In this document: positions 25,649 through 33,676 of the stretch, in pieces
How the letters are laid out: each line of letters starts with the position of its first letter
How positions within the stretch are numbered: the stretch's first letter is position 1
NCBI RefSeq assembly: GCF_040675465.1
Contig: NZ_JBFAPA010000002.1
Coordinates: 186,001-250,000, forward strand
Direction: 5' to 3'
Source of the DNA: Kibdelosporangium sp040675465
GTDB lineage: Bacteria; Actinomycetota; Actinomycetes; Mycobacteriales; Pseudonocardiaceae
Length of the DNA: 64,000 bases
Made by a program: the position numbers and the translations under genes
Notes under the pieces: model-generated
The model's database searches: none
The model's input: the letters and a program-made list of their open reading frames with translations, nothing else
What the model was told of the DNA's origin: nothing

Positions 25649-25690
25649 CGTGAGTGGTTTCGGTCGTGCTCACGGCCGAAACCACTCACG
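25649..25690. terminator. Bidirectional terminator hairpin between GH95 and MarR genes
   Basis: CGTGAGTGGTTTCGG at 25649 pairs perfectly over 15 bases with CCGAAACCACTCACG ending at 25690, and the inner CGTG/CACG pairs extend the stem past a single T-G mismatch to a minimal loop. It lies between two converging genes and overlaps the MarR stop codon, as expected for a shared terminator. Confidence 0.85.
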
Positions 25691-26147
25691 GGCACCAGCC
25701 GGCGGTTTCGTTGGCGAGGCGGTGGAGGTAGACCGCGAACTGCTGGCGGTCGTGGTCGGGCCAGGTTCGGGTCAGCTCGGAGAACTTCTGGCGCTGCCAC
25801 TGGTGGGCGGCGTCGAGGAGGTCGTGGCCGGATGCCGTGATGCGGATGACGGTCCGGCGTCTGTCCTGTTCGGACTCCGCGCGGGTCAGGTAGCCCGCCG
25901 CCACGGTCTGTTTCACCATGCGGCTCGCGCCCGAGTGGTCCAGCCCCAGCTGGTGGGCGACCGCGTTGACGGTCGGTTCGCCCTCGCGCGAGGCGTTCAC
26001 CGCCTCCAGGACGAGGACATGCTGGACGTTGGCCTCGGACGCCTCCGACGCCTGGGTTATCCAGCGCCGGGCGAAGAACCTGACCAGCCGGAACAGGGCG
26101 GGGCCGCCGTCGGAGAGCACTGGGTCACTGTAATCGATCCTGTACAT
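25686..26147 (-). CDS. MarR family transcriptional regulator, 153 aa
   Basis: Winged helix-turn-helix with EPTVNAVAHQLGLDHSGASR (recognition helix), then MVKQTVAAGYLTRAESEQDR and the wing RRTVIRITASGHDLL. MarR dimers usually repress a divergent gene and release on binding small phenolics or oxidants. The ATG at 26147 (MYRIDYSDPVL) is used; the longer frame to 26327 would overlap the VOC gene. It is divergent from the VOC gene, with a CACAT-AGT-ATGTG dyad in the 52-base gap. Confidence 0.92.
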   Translation of the reverse strand: MYRIDYSDPVLSDGGPALFRLVRFFARRWITQASEASEANVQHVLVLEAVNASREGEPTVNAVAHQLGLDHSGASRMVKQTVAAGYLTRAESEQDRRRTVIRITASGHDLLDAAHQWQRQKFSELTRTWPDHDRQQFAVYLHRLANETAGWCP

Positions 26148-26160
26148 CGTGTGCGATGTG

Positions 26161-26173
26161 CACATAGTATGTG
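26161..26173. promoter_or_regulatory. Probable MarR operator
   Basis: CACAT-AGT-ATGTG is a perfect 5-base inverted repeat, itself nested in a wider GCGAT ... ATCGC dyad, in the gap between the divergent MarR (start 26147) and VOC (start 26200) genes. This is the normal location of a MarR autoregulatory site. Confidence 0.55.
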
Positions 26174-26199
26174 TGCGTATCGCATGCTTTGGAGGTGTC

Positions 26200-26571
26200 A
26201 TGGGCATCGTGCTCAACCACATGATCGTTCCGGCGGCCGACAAGACCGTTTCCGCGGAATTCCTCGCCGGATTGCTCGGTCTTACCGCGGGTGAACAAGC
26301 CGGGCCGTTCATTCCCGTCAAAATCAATAAGGATCTGACTATGGATTTCGACGACCGGAATGGCGTCCGGCCCGGTCATTACGCATTTCTCGTCGACGAT
26401 GACACGTTCGACGCGATGCTGGACTATCTCGGTGACAATCCGGGCATCGACTACGGCTCGGGGTTGTCCGGCGGCTGGGACCGCCAGGTGGGTGCCGTCG
26501 GCCAGGGACGCACTGTGTATGTCCAAGACCCGGATGGGCACAGCTACGAGCTGTTCACCGCCGTCCCGTAG
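26200..26571 (+). CDS. VOC (glyoxalase/bleomycin-resistance-like) family protein, 123 aa
   Basis: Single vicinal-oxygen-chelate domain: MGIVLNHMIVPAADKT at the start, PGHYAFLVDD in the middle and TVYVQDPDGHSYELF with the usual metal-ligand Glu at the end. GGAGG at 26191-26195 precedes the ATG at 26200. Such small proteins act as dioxygenase-like enzymes, isomerases or drug-binding resistance proteins. The divergent MarR gene suggests induction by a small toxic compound. Confidence 0.9.
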   Translation: MGIVLNHMIVPAADKTVSAEFLAGLLGLTAGEQAGPFIPVKINKDLTMDFDDRNGVRPGHYAFLVDDDTFDAMLDYLGDNPGIDYGSGLSGGWDRQVGAVGQGRTVYVQDPDGHSYELFTAVP

Positions 26572-26758
26572 CCCGCGGAGCAGCACATAGTAGCGAGAAC
26601 TTCACGAGTGTGGGGGTAGCCGAAACCCGAGGGGGTGAATGGCGAGAAATCACCCGGTGGTGGTGCCCCGATGGGTGACTTCCGGTTTGTCCGGCCCTGT
26701 GATTACTGTCGATCCCGGTCGGGTTTCGCCGGCACAAACACCTCACCGGGAGTTCGGG

Positions 26759-27316
26759 ATGACGACCGAGACCATGAGCCTGCTCGAACGCAAGTACGCG
26801 AAAAGATTCGAGATGCTCGACGCGGACGGCAGCGGAGTCGTCGACCGGACCGACTTCGAGATGCTCGCCGAGCGCCTGATCGACGGCCTGGGCGTGACGC
26901 CCGGCTCGCCGAAGGCCGAGCGGGTCCGCAACGGCTACCTGGAGCTGTGCGACCAGCTGATGCGGATCGCCGACGGCGACGGCAACGGCGAGATCGACCG
27001 GACCGAGTTCATCACCGCGATGACCCGGATGGCCGGTGACCGCGCCGGGTTCAAGCGGATCATCGAGCCGCTGGCCCGGCTGAACCTGTCACTGTGCGAC
27101 GCCGACGGCGACGGCAACCTCAACGAGCTCGAGTTCGGCAGCCTGCTGCGGATGTTCAACGCCACCACCATGGACGAGGCGTCCCGGATCTTCGTCCGGC
27201 TGGACACCAGCGGCGACGGCTACCTGTCGCTGGAGGAGATCCTCGAGGCGCTGTGCGAGTTCTACATCAGCACCGATCCGGACGCGCCGGGGAACCAGTT
27301 GTTCGGCCGGATCTGA
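26759..27316 (+). CDS. Calerythrin-like EF-hand calcium-binding protein, 185 aa
   Basis: Four EF-hand loops are visible: DADGSGVVDRTD (residues about 21-32), DGDGNGEIDRTE, DADGDGNLNELE and DTSGDGYLSLEE. Loop 1 ends in Asp rather than Glu at position 12. Length and spacing match calerythrin and other actinobacterial sarcoplasmic-type EF-hand proteins. ATG at 26759 with GGGAG six bases upstream. It shares one base (TGATG) with the SDR gene and so heads the lipid-synthase operon, an unusual partner for a calcium sensor or buffer. A role in calcium-controlled synthesis is inference. Confidence 0.92.
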   Translation: MTTETMSLLERKYAKRFEMLDADGSGVVDRTDFEMLAERLIDGLGVTPGSPKAERVRNGYLELCDQLMRIADGDGNGEIDRTEFITAMTRMAGDRAGFKRIIEPLARLNLSLCDADGDGNLNELEFGSLLRMFNATTMDEASRIFVRLDTSGDGYLSLEEILEALCEFYISTDPDAPGNQLFGRI

Positions 27317-27954
27317 TGGCGGGGCTCGAAGGCAGGTGCGCTCTGGTGACCGGCGCGTCCCGGGGGATCGGCAGGGCGATCGCCCTTGGCTACGCCGAAG
27401 CGGGTGCCGACGTCGCGGTTCTGGCCCGTGGCACGCAGGCGCTGGAGCAGGTGGCCGACCTGGTCCGGCGCAAGGGCCGCCGTGCCGCGGTGATCACGTG
27501 CGACGTCGGCGACCCGGACCGGGTCAAGGCCGCGGTCTCGGACACTGTCGCCCAGCTGGGACGGCTGGACGTGCTGGTGCACGCGGCGGGCGGACCTGGC
27601 CACACCGGGCCGTTCCTGGAACTGCGCGACGACGACTGGAAGGAGACACTCAGGACCCACCTCGACTCGACGATCTACCTGTGTCAGGCCGTGGGCCGGA
27701 TCATGGTGCGCCAGGGCCGCGGTTCGGTGATCACCCTAGGCGCGGGCGGCATGCCAGCGCCGTATGCGGCGGCGAAGGCTGCGTGCGCCTCGCTGACCAG
27801 GTCACTCGCCGCGGAATGGGCGTCGACCGGGGTTCGGGTGAACACCATCGTGCCCGGCGACCTCGACGACGTGGTCGGCGCGGCGATCTACCTGGCCGGC
27901 AGTACCGGCCCGGCAACCGTCAACCTGCTGGCGCTAGGCCGGATACCGGCGTGA
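27316..27954 (+). CDS. Shortened SDR family oxidoreductase (FabG-like), 212 aa
   Basis: The Rossmann N-terminus is intact (ALVTGASRGIGRAIALGYAE, NADP-type; CDVGD; LVHAAGG). The active-site YAAAKAA (YxxxK) is present, but the strand before it reads SVITLGAGGMPAPYAAAK, so the catalytic Ser and about ten loop residues are missing. The segment after VNTIVPG is also about 30 residues short, removing most of the substrate-binding lid. Usual FabG length is about 245. It may be a structural or degenerate ketoreductase, or may have unusual chemistry. One-base overlap upstream and GTGA overlap downstream. Confidence 0.85.
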   Translation: MAGLEGRCALVTGASRGIGRAIALGYAEAGADVAVLARGTQALEQVADLVRRKGRRAAVITCDVGDPDRVKAAVSDTVAQLGRLDVLVHAAGGPGHTGPFLELRDDDWKETLRTHLDSTIYLCQAVGRIMVRQGRGSVITLGAGGMPAPYAAAKAACASLTRSLAAEWASTGVRVNTIVPGDLDDVVGAAIYLAGSTGPATVNLLALGRIPA

Positions 27955-28832
27955 CGCCGCGCACCGCGCTGCTGTTCCCCGGCCTGGGCGCTTACTCCGC
28001 GGGGATGCTCCGGGGACTGGCCTCGGAGCATCCCCAGGTGGCCGCGACCTTCCGGGAGATCGACTCGGCGGCAGCACGGCATGGCATCCCGCCGGTGTCC
28101 CAAGTGGTCGTCGAAGCCCTCGACGACGGCGTGCACCTGGTCTGCGCCAAGGCAAAGGCACTCAAGGAAAGTGATGGGAAGGGCGCGATGGCGGCGATCG
28201 GCGCGAATGAGACCGTCACCCGCCGTCTGATCGGCGCTCTGGACGATCCGGACCTGCTCGTCGCCTGCCTGAACGCGCCCCGGCAGACGGTGATCTCCGG
28301 CCCTCACGAGGCGATCGACCGCGCCGGGAACGCCACGGCCGCGCTGGACTCGTTCTTCGCCAAGCTGCAGCTGCCTTACGCGTCCCACCATCCCGCAGCG
28401 CGCCGGGCAATGCTCGACTTCCGGGACCTGATCGCCGGGACCGCCCAGCATCCCTTGAGCATCCCGGTGTTCTCGCCGGTCCAAGGCCATCGATATGCCG
28501 ACACGGATGACATCAAAGCTGGCCTGAACCGGGCCGTGGTGCCCGCGGCCCGGGCGCCGGTCGAACAACCGGACCGCACGTCCATCCTGGCCCGGCTGCG
28601 CGGGCTCCACGCGACCGCGCTGGAATACCCGGAAGAGGTACTTGCCGAGGACGCGTTGCTGGAAGCGCAGCTGGGTATCGACTCGCTCAAGCAGACCGCC
28701 CTGCTGGCCAAGGTGGTGGTGGCCGAGTTCGGGTTGGCCGACGAGGTGAGTTCGTTGCGGGCATGGGACTTCCCGTCGCTGGGCCGGGTGGCCGACCACA
28801 TCCTGCGGGCACCGGCGGCGAGCCGGCCATGA
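27951..28832 (+). CDS. AT-like domain fused to acyl carrier protein, 293 aa
   Basis: Residues 1-205 resemble a malonyl-CoA:ACP acyltransferase: TALLFPGLGAYSAGM at the start, then VHLVCAKAKALKESDGKGAMAAIG, NAPRQTVISGP, and LPYASHHPAARRAM with the usual His. The nucleophile motif GHSxG and roughly 60 surrounding residues are absent, and the C-terminal part is short. Residues 215-293 are an ACP with LGIDSLK (phosphopantetheine Ser near 245), close to the LGIDSIK of PUFA-synthase ACPs. GTG start at 27951 overlaps the SDR stop. The ACP is probably functional; the AT probably cannot load extender units itself. Confidence 0.82.
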   Translation: MTPRTALLFPGLGAYSAGMLRGLASEHPQVAATFREIDSAAARHGIPPVSQVVVEALDDGVHLVCAKAKALKESDGKGAMAAIGANETVTRRLIGALDDPDLLVACLNAPRQTVISGPHEAIDRAGNATAALDSFFAKLQLPYASHHPAARRAMLDFRDLIAGTAQHPLSIPVFSPVQGHRYADTDDIKAGLNRAVVPAARAPVEQPDRTSILARLRGLHATALEYPEEVLAEDALLEAQLGIDSLKQTALLAKVVVAEFGLADEVSSLRAWDFPSLGRVADHILRAPAASRP

Positions 28833-31800
28833 CCGGTTTCGCGGGCCGGGTGGTGCTGGTCACCGGCGGCGTTCGTGGGCTGGGGCGGGCGATCTGCCAG
28901 GCGTTCGCCGCTCGGGGTGCCCACGTCGTCGCCAACTACTTCCACTCCCGCGACGAGGCCCGCGACCTCGACTGCGAGCTGGTCCGGGCCTCGGTGGCCG
29001 ACCGCGACCAGGTCGGCGCGATGTTCGACGAGATCGCCCAGCGGCACGGCCGGCTCGATGTGCTGGTGAACAACGCGGCCTCGGGCGCGCTGCTGCCGTT
29101 GTCCGAAGTGGACGACTCGCACTGGCAGCGGGCCTTTGACACCAACGTTCGCGGCAGCCTCTGGTGTGCGCAACGAGCCGCCGGGCTGATGGGCCCGGGC
29201 AGCGCCATCGTGAACGTGTCCTCGATCGGCAGCGATCTGGTGATCAGCGACTATGCGAGCGTCGGCACGACCAAGGCCGCGGTCGAGTCGCTGACCCGGT
29301 ATCTCGCGGTGGAGTTCGCGCCGCGCGGGATCCGGGTGAACACCGCCTCCGGCGGGTTGCTGGACAACCCGGTCGCCGGGATGTTCCCGGACGCGGACCG
29401 GTTGGCCGGGCGGGTGAAGGAGGCCACCCCGCTCGGCCACCGCTTGGGCACCGAGGCCGAGCTCGCCGAGCTGGTCGTGTTCCTGGCCAGCCCCAACGCT
29501 TCGTGGATCACCGGCCAGACCGTCGTCGCCGACGGCGGGCTGTCGCTGGGCGCGATGTTGTTGTCACCCCAGCAGGTCCCGGTGGACGAGCCGGGTGACG
29601 CGATCGCGATCGTCGGCATGGGTGTGGTGACCCCCGGAGCGACCGACCCGGACGAACTGTGGCGGGTTCTTTCCGGTGAGCACAACGTGTTCACCGAACC
29701 GGACCGGTTCGACATCGGCTCGTTCTACTCCGCTGATGGCGCCGAGGATCGTTCATACACCCTGAAATCGGGCTTCATCAAAGGCGGTCTGGAGGGGGAA
29801 CGCGGCACGCAATGGTTGCGGCACAGCGTGCAGACCGCGCTCGACGGAGTCGGCCGTAGCCGGCAGGATCGGTGGTTCGCGGCGATCGGGTGCACCGCGG
29901 ACGGCAGCCAGGAACTGGAGGAGTACCTGGTCTATGCCGGATACCGCAACCGGGTGCCTGGGGAGGAGGCAGGGCTGGCCGCGCGCTACCGACGCGGGCG
30001 CGCGGCACCTGTGGAGTACCTGCCGCACCGGATCGGCCGCAACGCGTTGAAAGGCCTACTGCCCGACCGGACCGAGCTCGTCATGATCGACACCGCGTGC
30101 TCGTCCGCGCTGTACGCGGTTGACCTGGGAGTCAAGGCGTTGCGTGAAGGCAGCGCGGACATGGCGTTGTGCGGTGGGGTGTTCGCGTACAGCGCGCGGA
30201 ATCTTGTGTTGTTCTCGAAGTTTTCCGGGCTGTCGAGGTCGGGGGAGGTGCGGGCGTTCGACAAGGACGCCGACGGGGTGTTGTTCTCCGATGGCGCGGG
30301 TGCCGTGGTGCTCAAGCGCCTCGATCGCGCCCGAGCGGATGGCGACAAGGTTCTGGGGATCATCGAGAGTGTCGGGCTTTCCTGTGATGGGGCGGGAAAG
30401 GCCATCTGCGCGCCGAACCACACCGGTCAGGAGATCGCGCTGCGCCGTGCCTACCGGGACACTGACCAGCCGGACTGGATGGTTTGCCACGCGACCGGGA
30501 CCCAGGCCGGTGACAGCACCGAGGTGGGCGCTCTGTGTCAGGCTCTTGGTGATGGTCCGCCGATCCTGGTGTCTTCCAACAAGTCCATTGTCGGGCACAC
30601 CGGCTGGGCGGCCGGACTGGTGTCGCTCGTGCAGGCGCTGTCCGCGCTGCGGCGGGGAACCGTTCCGGCGCAACGATTTCTCCATACCCCCATCGAAGCG
30701 TTGCAGGGCAGCAGGTTCCGTGCGCCGACCGTGGAGAGTCCGGTGCGCGGCCGGGTGGGTATCTCGTCGTTCGGGTTCGGCGGGACCAATGCGCACCTGG
30801 TGATCGGGGACCGGCCGCGGGCGACGGAACGGGGGATCGATGAGTCGGAGATCGTGGTCACCGGCTGGGCGGTGCACCTGCCGGGCATGGACGACGAGCA
30901 GGCCCTGGCGTGGCTGCGCGGCGCGGGACCGGCGCCGGACCCGGGCTTCGGCGAGGACTACCCGCTGCCCGGATTTCCTGAGGTTCGGTTGCCCCCGGCC
31001 ACCCTGCGCACGATGGACCGCAGCCAGATCATGATCCTGCGGGTGGCAGCCAGGCTCGACCCACGGCTGCGGGACGCACTGTCCACAATGGCCGACACCA
31101 CCGGCGTGATCGTCGGCCACACCGGTCCGACCCGGCGCGCGATCCAGTACGCCCTGCGCTGTTACCTGAGTGATGTCAAGCTCGATGGGCTCGCCGACGA
31201 GATCAAGGCGATGGTCCCGCCGAGCAACGAGGACGCCTTTCCCGGGATCATGCCGAGCCTGATCCCGGCCCGGCTGACCGCTCTCGCCGGCTGGCGCGGC
31301 CTCAATGCCACAGTGGACACCGGGTTCGACGCGAGCCTGGACGCGTTGAGGTGCGCGGACAGGTATCTCCGGCACGGAGATCTCGACGCGGCCGTGGTCG
31401 CCGGGATCAGCGGCAACACCATGCCCGAGTTCGTCGAGGTCCTCGGCGAACGAGACACCGTGGCCGAGGGCGCGTTCCTCGTTGTGCTCACTCGGAAGGA
31501 CACCGCCGAGGCCGCACGTTTGCCGATCCTGGCCAGGATCCGGACCGAGCTGGGGCCGTCCGGCGACCGGCCGCGGGAGAAGCCACCGCTGGCCGGGCTG
31601 AACAGGACCTACGTCGGCGCGGACCCGCTGGTCCGGCTGGTCGCCATGATCGCCAGCGGCGCCGCGGGCCGGATCGGCAGCGTCGAGGAGTGGGGACCGC
31701 AGGTCGTCGTGTCCGCTGCGCTGCCGGAACGTGTTGTGCGCGAACTGGTCCCGGCGCCCGCCCGACCCGCTCGCCTGATGCCGCATGGACATATGGTGGT

Positions 31801-33676
31801 CATCGACGCGGACACCGAACTGCCCGAAGGTGAACTGCGGCACGTGCGGATCGTCGCGAGGGTCGGCACGGACGATCTGACCCCGATGAGCCGCCTTCGA
31901 GTGCTGCACGACAAGGCTTATCTCGCCGCTCAGCGCTGGAACCGCACGGCCGGCTCGTTCGGGGTGTTGCTTCTGGATGCCGTGCGGGATGGCGTCGTCC
32001 ACCCGGCGACCGGCCCGTTCACCGGTCTGGTCAAGAGCCTCGCCCGGGATGGCGCCGCTTATGCCGTGATCACCGACGACCCCGACCTGGATCGAGGCAT
32101 TCAGCTCCTGGAAGCCGAGGCCGGCCGCGCCCAGGACCTCGCGGTATCCGTGCATGTCGCGGGCCGTCGCTTGGCTTACGCGCTCAGACCTGCTGCGGTG
32201 TCCGGATCACGGCCGCTGCCGGACCGGGGTTCGGTCGTCGTGGCCGCTGGGGGAGCGCGCGGGCTGACCGCGGAGCTGCTGGCCGCGCTGCCTGAGGCGA
32301 CCATCTACATCCTGAGCAGGCACGCACCCGGAGATCAACCGCCCAGCAAGCCGGACTTCATCCGCGATCATCCTGAGTGGACAGTTGCACAGGCTAGCGC
32401 CGAGTACGAGAAGCATCTCGCCCGAGCCGGGACTCGCAAGACGTTGGAGCGGCTGGGGGAGCGGGCGCACCACCTGGTCTGTGACGTGACGGACGAGCAG
32501 GACGTGACCCACGTCGTCGACCAGATCCTCATGGTGCACGACCGGGTCGACCTCCTGATCAATGCCGCGGGCCTGCACAACGGCGGCGCTAACGTGCCTC
32601 TCGACCGCGCCCAGCAGGTCCGGGACACCAAACTCCTGGGCTATCTCAACCTCTGCAAGGCTTTCGACGGCCGTCGCCCGGATCGCTGGTACAACATCGG
32701 ATCCCTGCTCTCGGTGCTGGGCTGGCCCGGTGAGGCCGACTACTGTGCCGCCAACGACCTCCTCCTCGCCGCGGCGAGCTGGCAACGAGCCCGGGGCGTG
32801 GCCGAGACGACCCTCGCGCTGCCGCTCTGGTCCGAGGCCGGGTTCGCCGCCGAACCCCTCGTCCGCGACCTCCTGCAGCAGAACGGCACTCTCACCAGTG
32901 TGTCCACCGAGGACGGCGTGGCGATGTTCCTCGCCGAGCTGGCCGCCGAAGGCACCGAACCAGAGGTGACCTATCTCGGGCCGGCCGAGCGGCGGGCGGA
33001 GGTGACCTGGCAGGCCGATCCCGAGCGGGACGGTTATCTGGCCGGACACCGGATCCACGGCCTGCCAACGGTTCCCGCGGCGATGCTGGCCGAGCTGGGT
33101 GTCCGGCAGCTGGGCGGGAACGTCGTGTCGGACATCGAGTTCCACGCGCCCGTCGCCTATCTTGCGGACTCGCCGGTGCCCTATCGGCTGGCGGTCGACC
33201 AGGACGCGATCCGGATCCTCAGCGACGTCGTCGCACCGGACGGCACTGTCCTGAAACGCGACCGGCTGCACGCGACCATGACCGTCCACAATGGCTCCTT
33301 CCTGGATCTCGCCGTGGTGGAGCAGCAACCGGTCCCGCCGATGGCGGACGAGGTCGACCTGTCCGGGCCGTTCGTTTCCGTGCGGGACGGGCGGTTCGAG
33401 CCCGAGCTGGGGAAGTGGGTGTCGCGGTTCAGCCAGTTCAGCATCCCGGTGCTGCTGGTGGATGCCGCGGTTCAGGTCGCCGCGGGTGGGATTCCGGTGC
33501 GGATCGGCCGGATCGAGCTGCGGACCAGGCTCAACGATGTGGCGTTGCTGGCCGAGCACGGCGACCGGATCCGGGTGTGGTCCACCGGACGCGGCGGGGC
33601 GGTCGCGATGGTGTCGGACACTGTGCTGGTGCACGTGAGCGGCGTGGAAGTGGCCAGGGAAGGGGTGTTGACATGA
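28829..33676 (+). CDS. PUFA-synthase-like multidomain synthase ER-KS-KS0-KR-DH, 1615 aa
   Basis: Residues 1-250 are a FabL-like enoyl reductase (TGGVRGLGRA, and YASVGTTK, i.e. Y-x6-K spacing). Residues about 258-660 are an active-type ketosynthase with DTACSSAL (Cys near 424), CHATGTQAGD and NKSIVGHTG. Residues about 673-890 are a second, short KS-like domain where the Cys motif reads VDTGFDASL, so it is non-catalytic like a chain-length factor. About 1133-1380 is a ketoreductase (AAGGARGLTA, EADYCAAND). About 1394-1615 is a hot-dog dehydratase (GHRIHGLPTVP, LLVDAAVQ). No AT or ACP is inside; these come from the upstream gene. ATGA overlaps on both sides. Product unknown; a reduced or polyunsaturated acyl chain is expected. 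Confidence 0.9.
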   Translation: MTGFAGRVVLVTGGVRGLGRAICQAFAARGAHVVANYFHSRDEARDLDCELVRASVADRDQVGAMFDEIAQRHGRLDVLVNNAASGALLPLSEVDDSHWQRAFDTNVRGSLWCAQRAAGLMGPGSAIVNVSSIGSDLVISDYASVGTTKAAVESLTRYLAVEFAPRGIRVNTASGGLLDNPVAGMFPDADRLAGRVKEATPLGHRLGTEAELAELVVFLASPNASWITGQTVVADGGLSLGAMLLSPQQVPVDEPGDAIAIVGMGVVTPGATDPDELWRVLSGEHNVFTEPDRFDIGSFYSADGAEDRSYTLKSGFIKGGLEGERGTQWLRHSVQTALDGVGRSRQDRWFAAIGCTADGSQELEEYLVYAGYRNRVPGEEAGLAARYRRGRAAPVEYLPHRIGRNALKGLLPDRTELVMIDTACSSALYAVDLGVKALREGSADMALCGGVFAYSARNLVLFSKFSGLSRSGEVRAFDKDADGVLFSDGAGAVVLKRLDRARADGDKVLGIIESVGLSCDGAGKAICAPNHTGQEIALRRAYRDTDQPDWMVCHATGTQAGDSTEVGALCQALGDGPPILVSSNKSIVGHTGWAAGLVSLVQALSALRRGTVPAQRFLHTPIEALQGSRFRAPTVESPVRGRVGISSFGFGGTNAHLVIGDRPRATERGIDESEIVVTGWAVHLPGMDDEQALAWLRGAGPAPDPGFGEDYPLPGFPEVRLPPATLRTMDRSQIMILRVAARLDPRLRDALSTMADTTGVIVGHTGPTRRAIQYALRCYLSDVKLDGLADEIKAMVPPSNEDAFPGIMPSLIPARLTALAGWRGLNATVDTGFDASLDALRCADRYLRHGDLDAAVVAGISGNTMPEFVEVLGERDTVAEGAFLVVLTRKDTAEAARLPILARIRTELGPSGDRPREKPPLAGLNRTYVGADPLVRLVAMIASGAAGRIGSVEEWGPQVVVSAALPERVVRELVPAPARPARLMPHGHMVVIDADTELPEGELRHVRIVARVGTDDLTPMSRLRVLHDKAYLAAQRWNRTAGSFGVLLLDAVRDGVVHPATGPFTGLVKSLARDGAAYAVITDDPDLDRGIQLLEAEAGRAQDLAVSVHVAGRRLAYALRPAAVSGSRPLPDRGSVVVAAGGARGLTAELLAALPEATIYILSRHAPGDQPPSKPDFIRDHPEWTVAQASAEYEKHLARAGTRKTLERLGERAHHLVCDVTDEQDVTHVVDQILMVHDRVDLLINAAGLHNGGANVPLDRAQQVRDTKLLGYLNLCKAFDGRRPDRWYNIGSLLSVLGWPGEADYCAANDLLLAAASWQRARGVAETTLALPLWSEAGFAAEPLVRDLLQQNGTLTSVSTEDGVAMFLAELAAEGTEPEVTYLGPAERRAEVTWQADPERDGYLAGHRIHGLPTVPAAMLAELGVRQLGGNVVSDIEFHAPVAYLADSPVPYRLAVDQDAIRILSDVVAPDGTVLKRDRLHATMTVHNGSFLDLAVVEQQPVPPMADEVDLSGPFVSVRDGRFEPELGKWVSRFSQFSIPVLLVDAAVQVAAGGIPVRIGRIELRTRLNDVALLAEHGDRIRVWSTGRGGAVAMVSDTVLVHVSGVEVAREGVLT

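Noticed and set aside
32207..33634. 475-codon reverse frame opposite the synthase KR/DH region
   Set aside because: His/Arg/Gln-rich shadow frame with no domain; the forward strand has KR and DH motifs.
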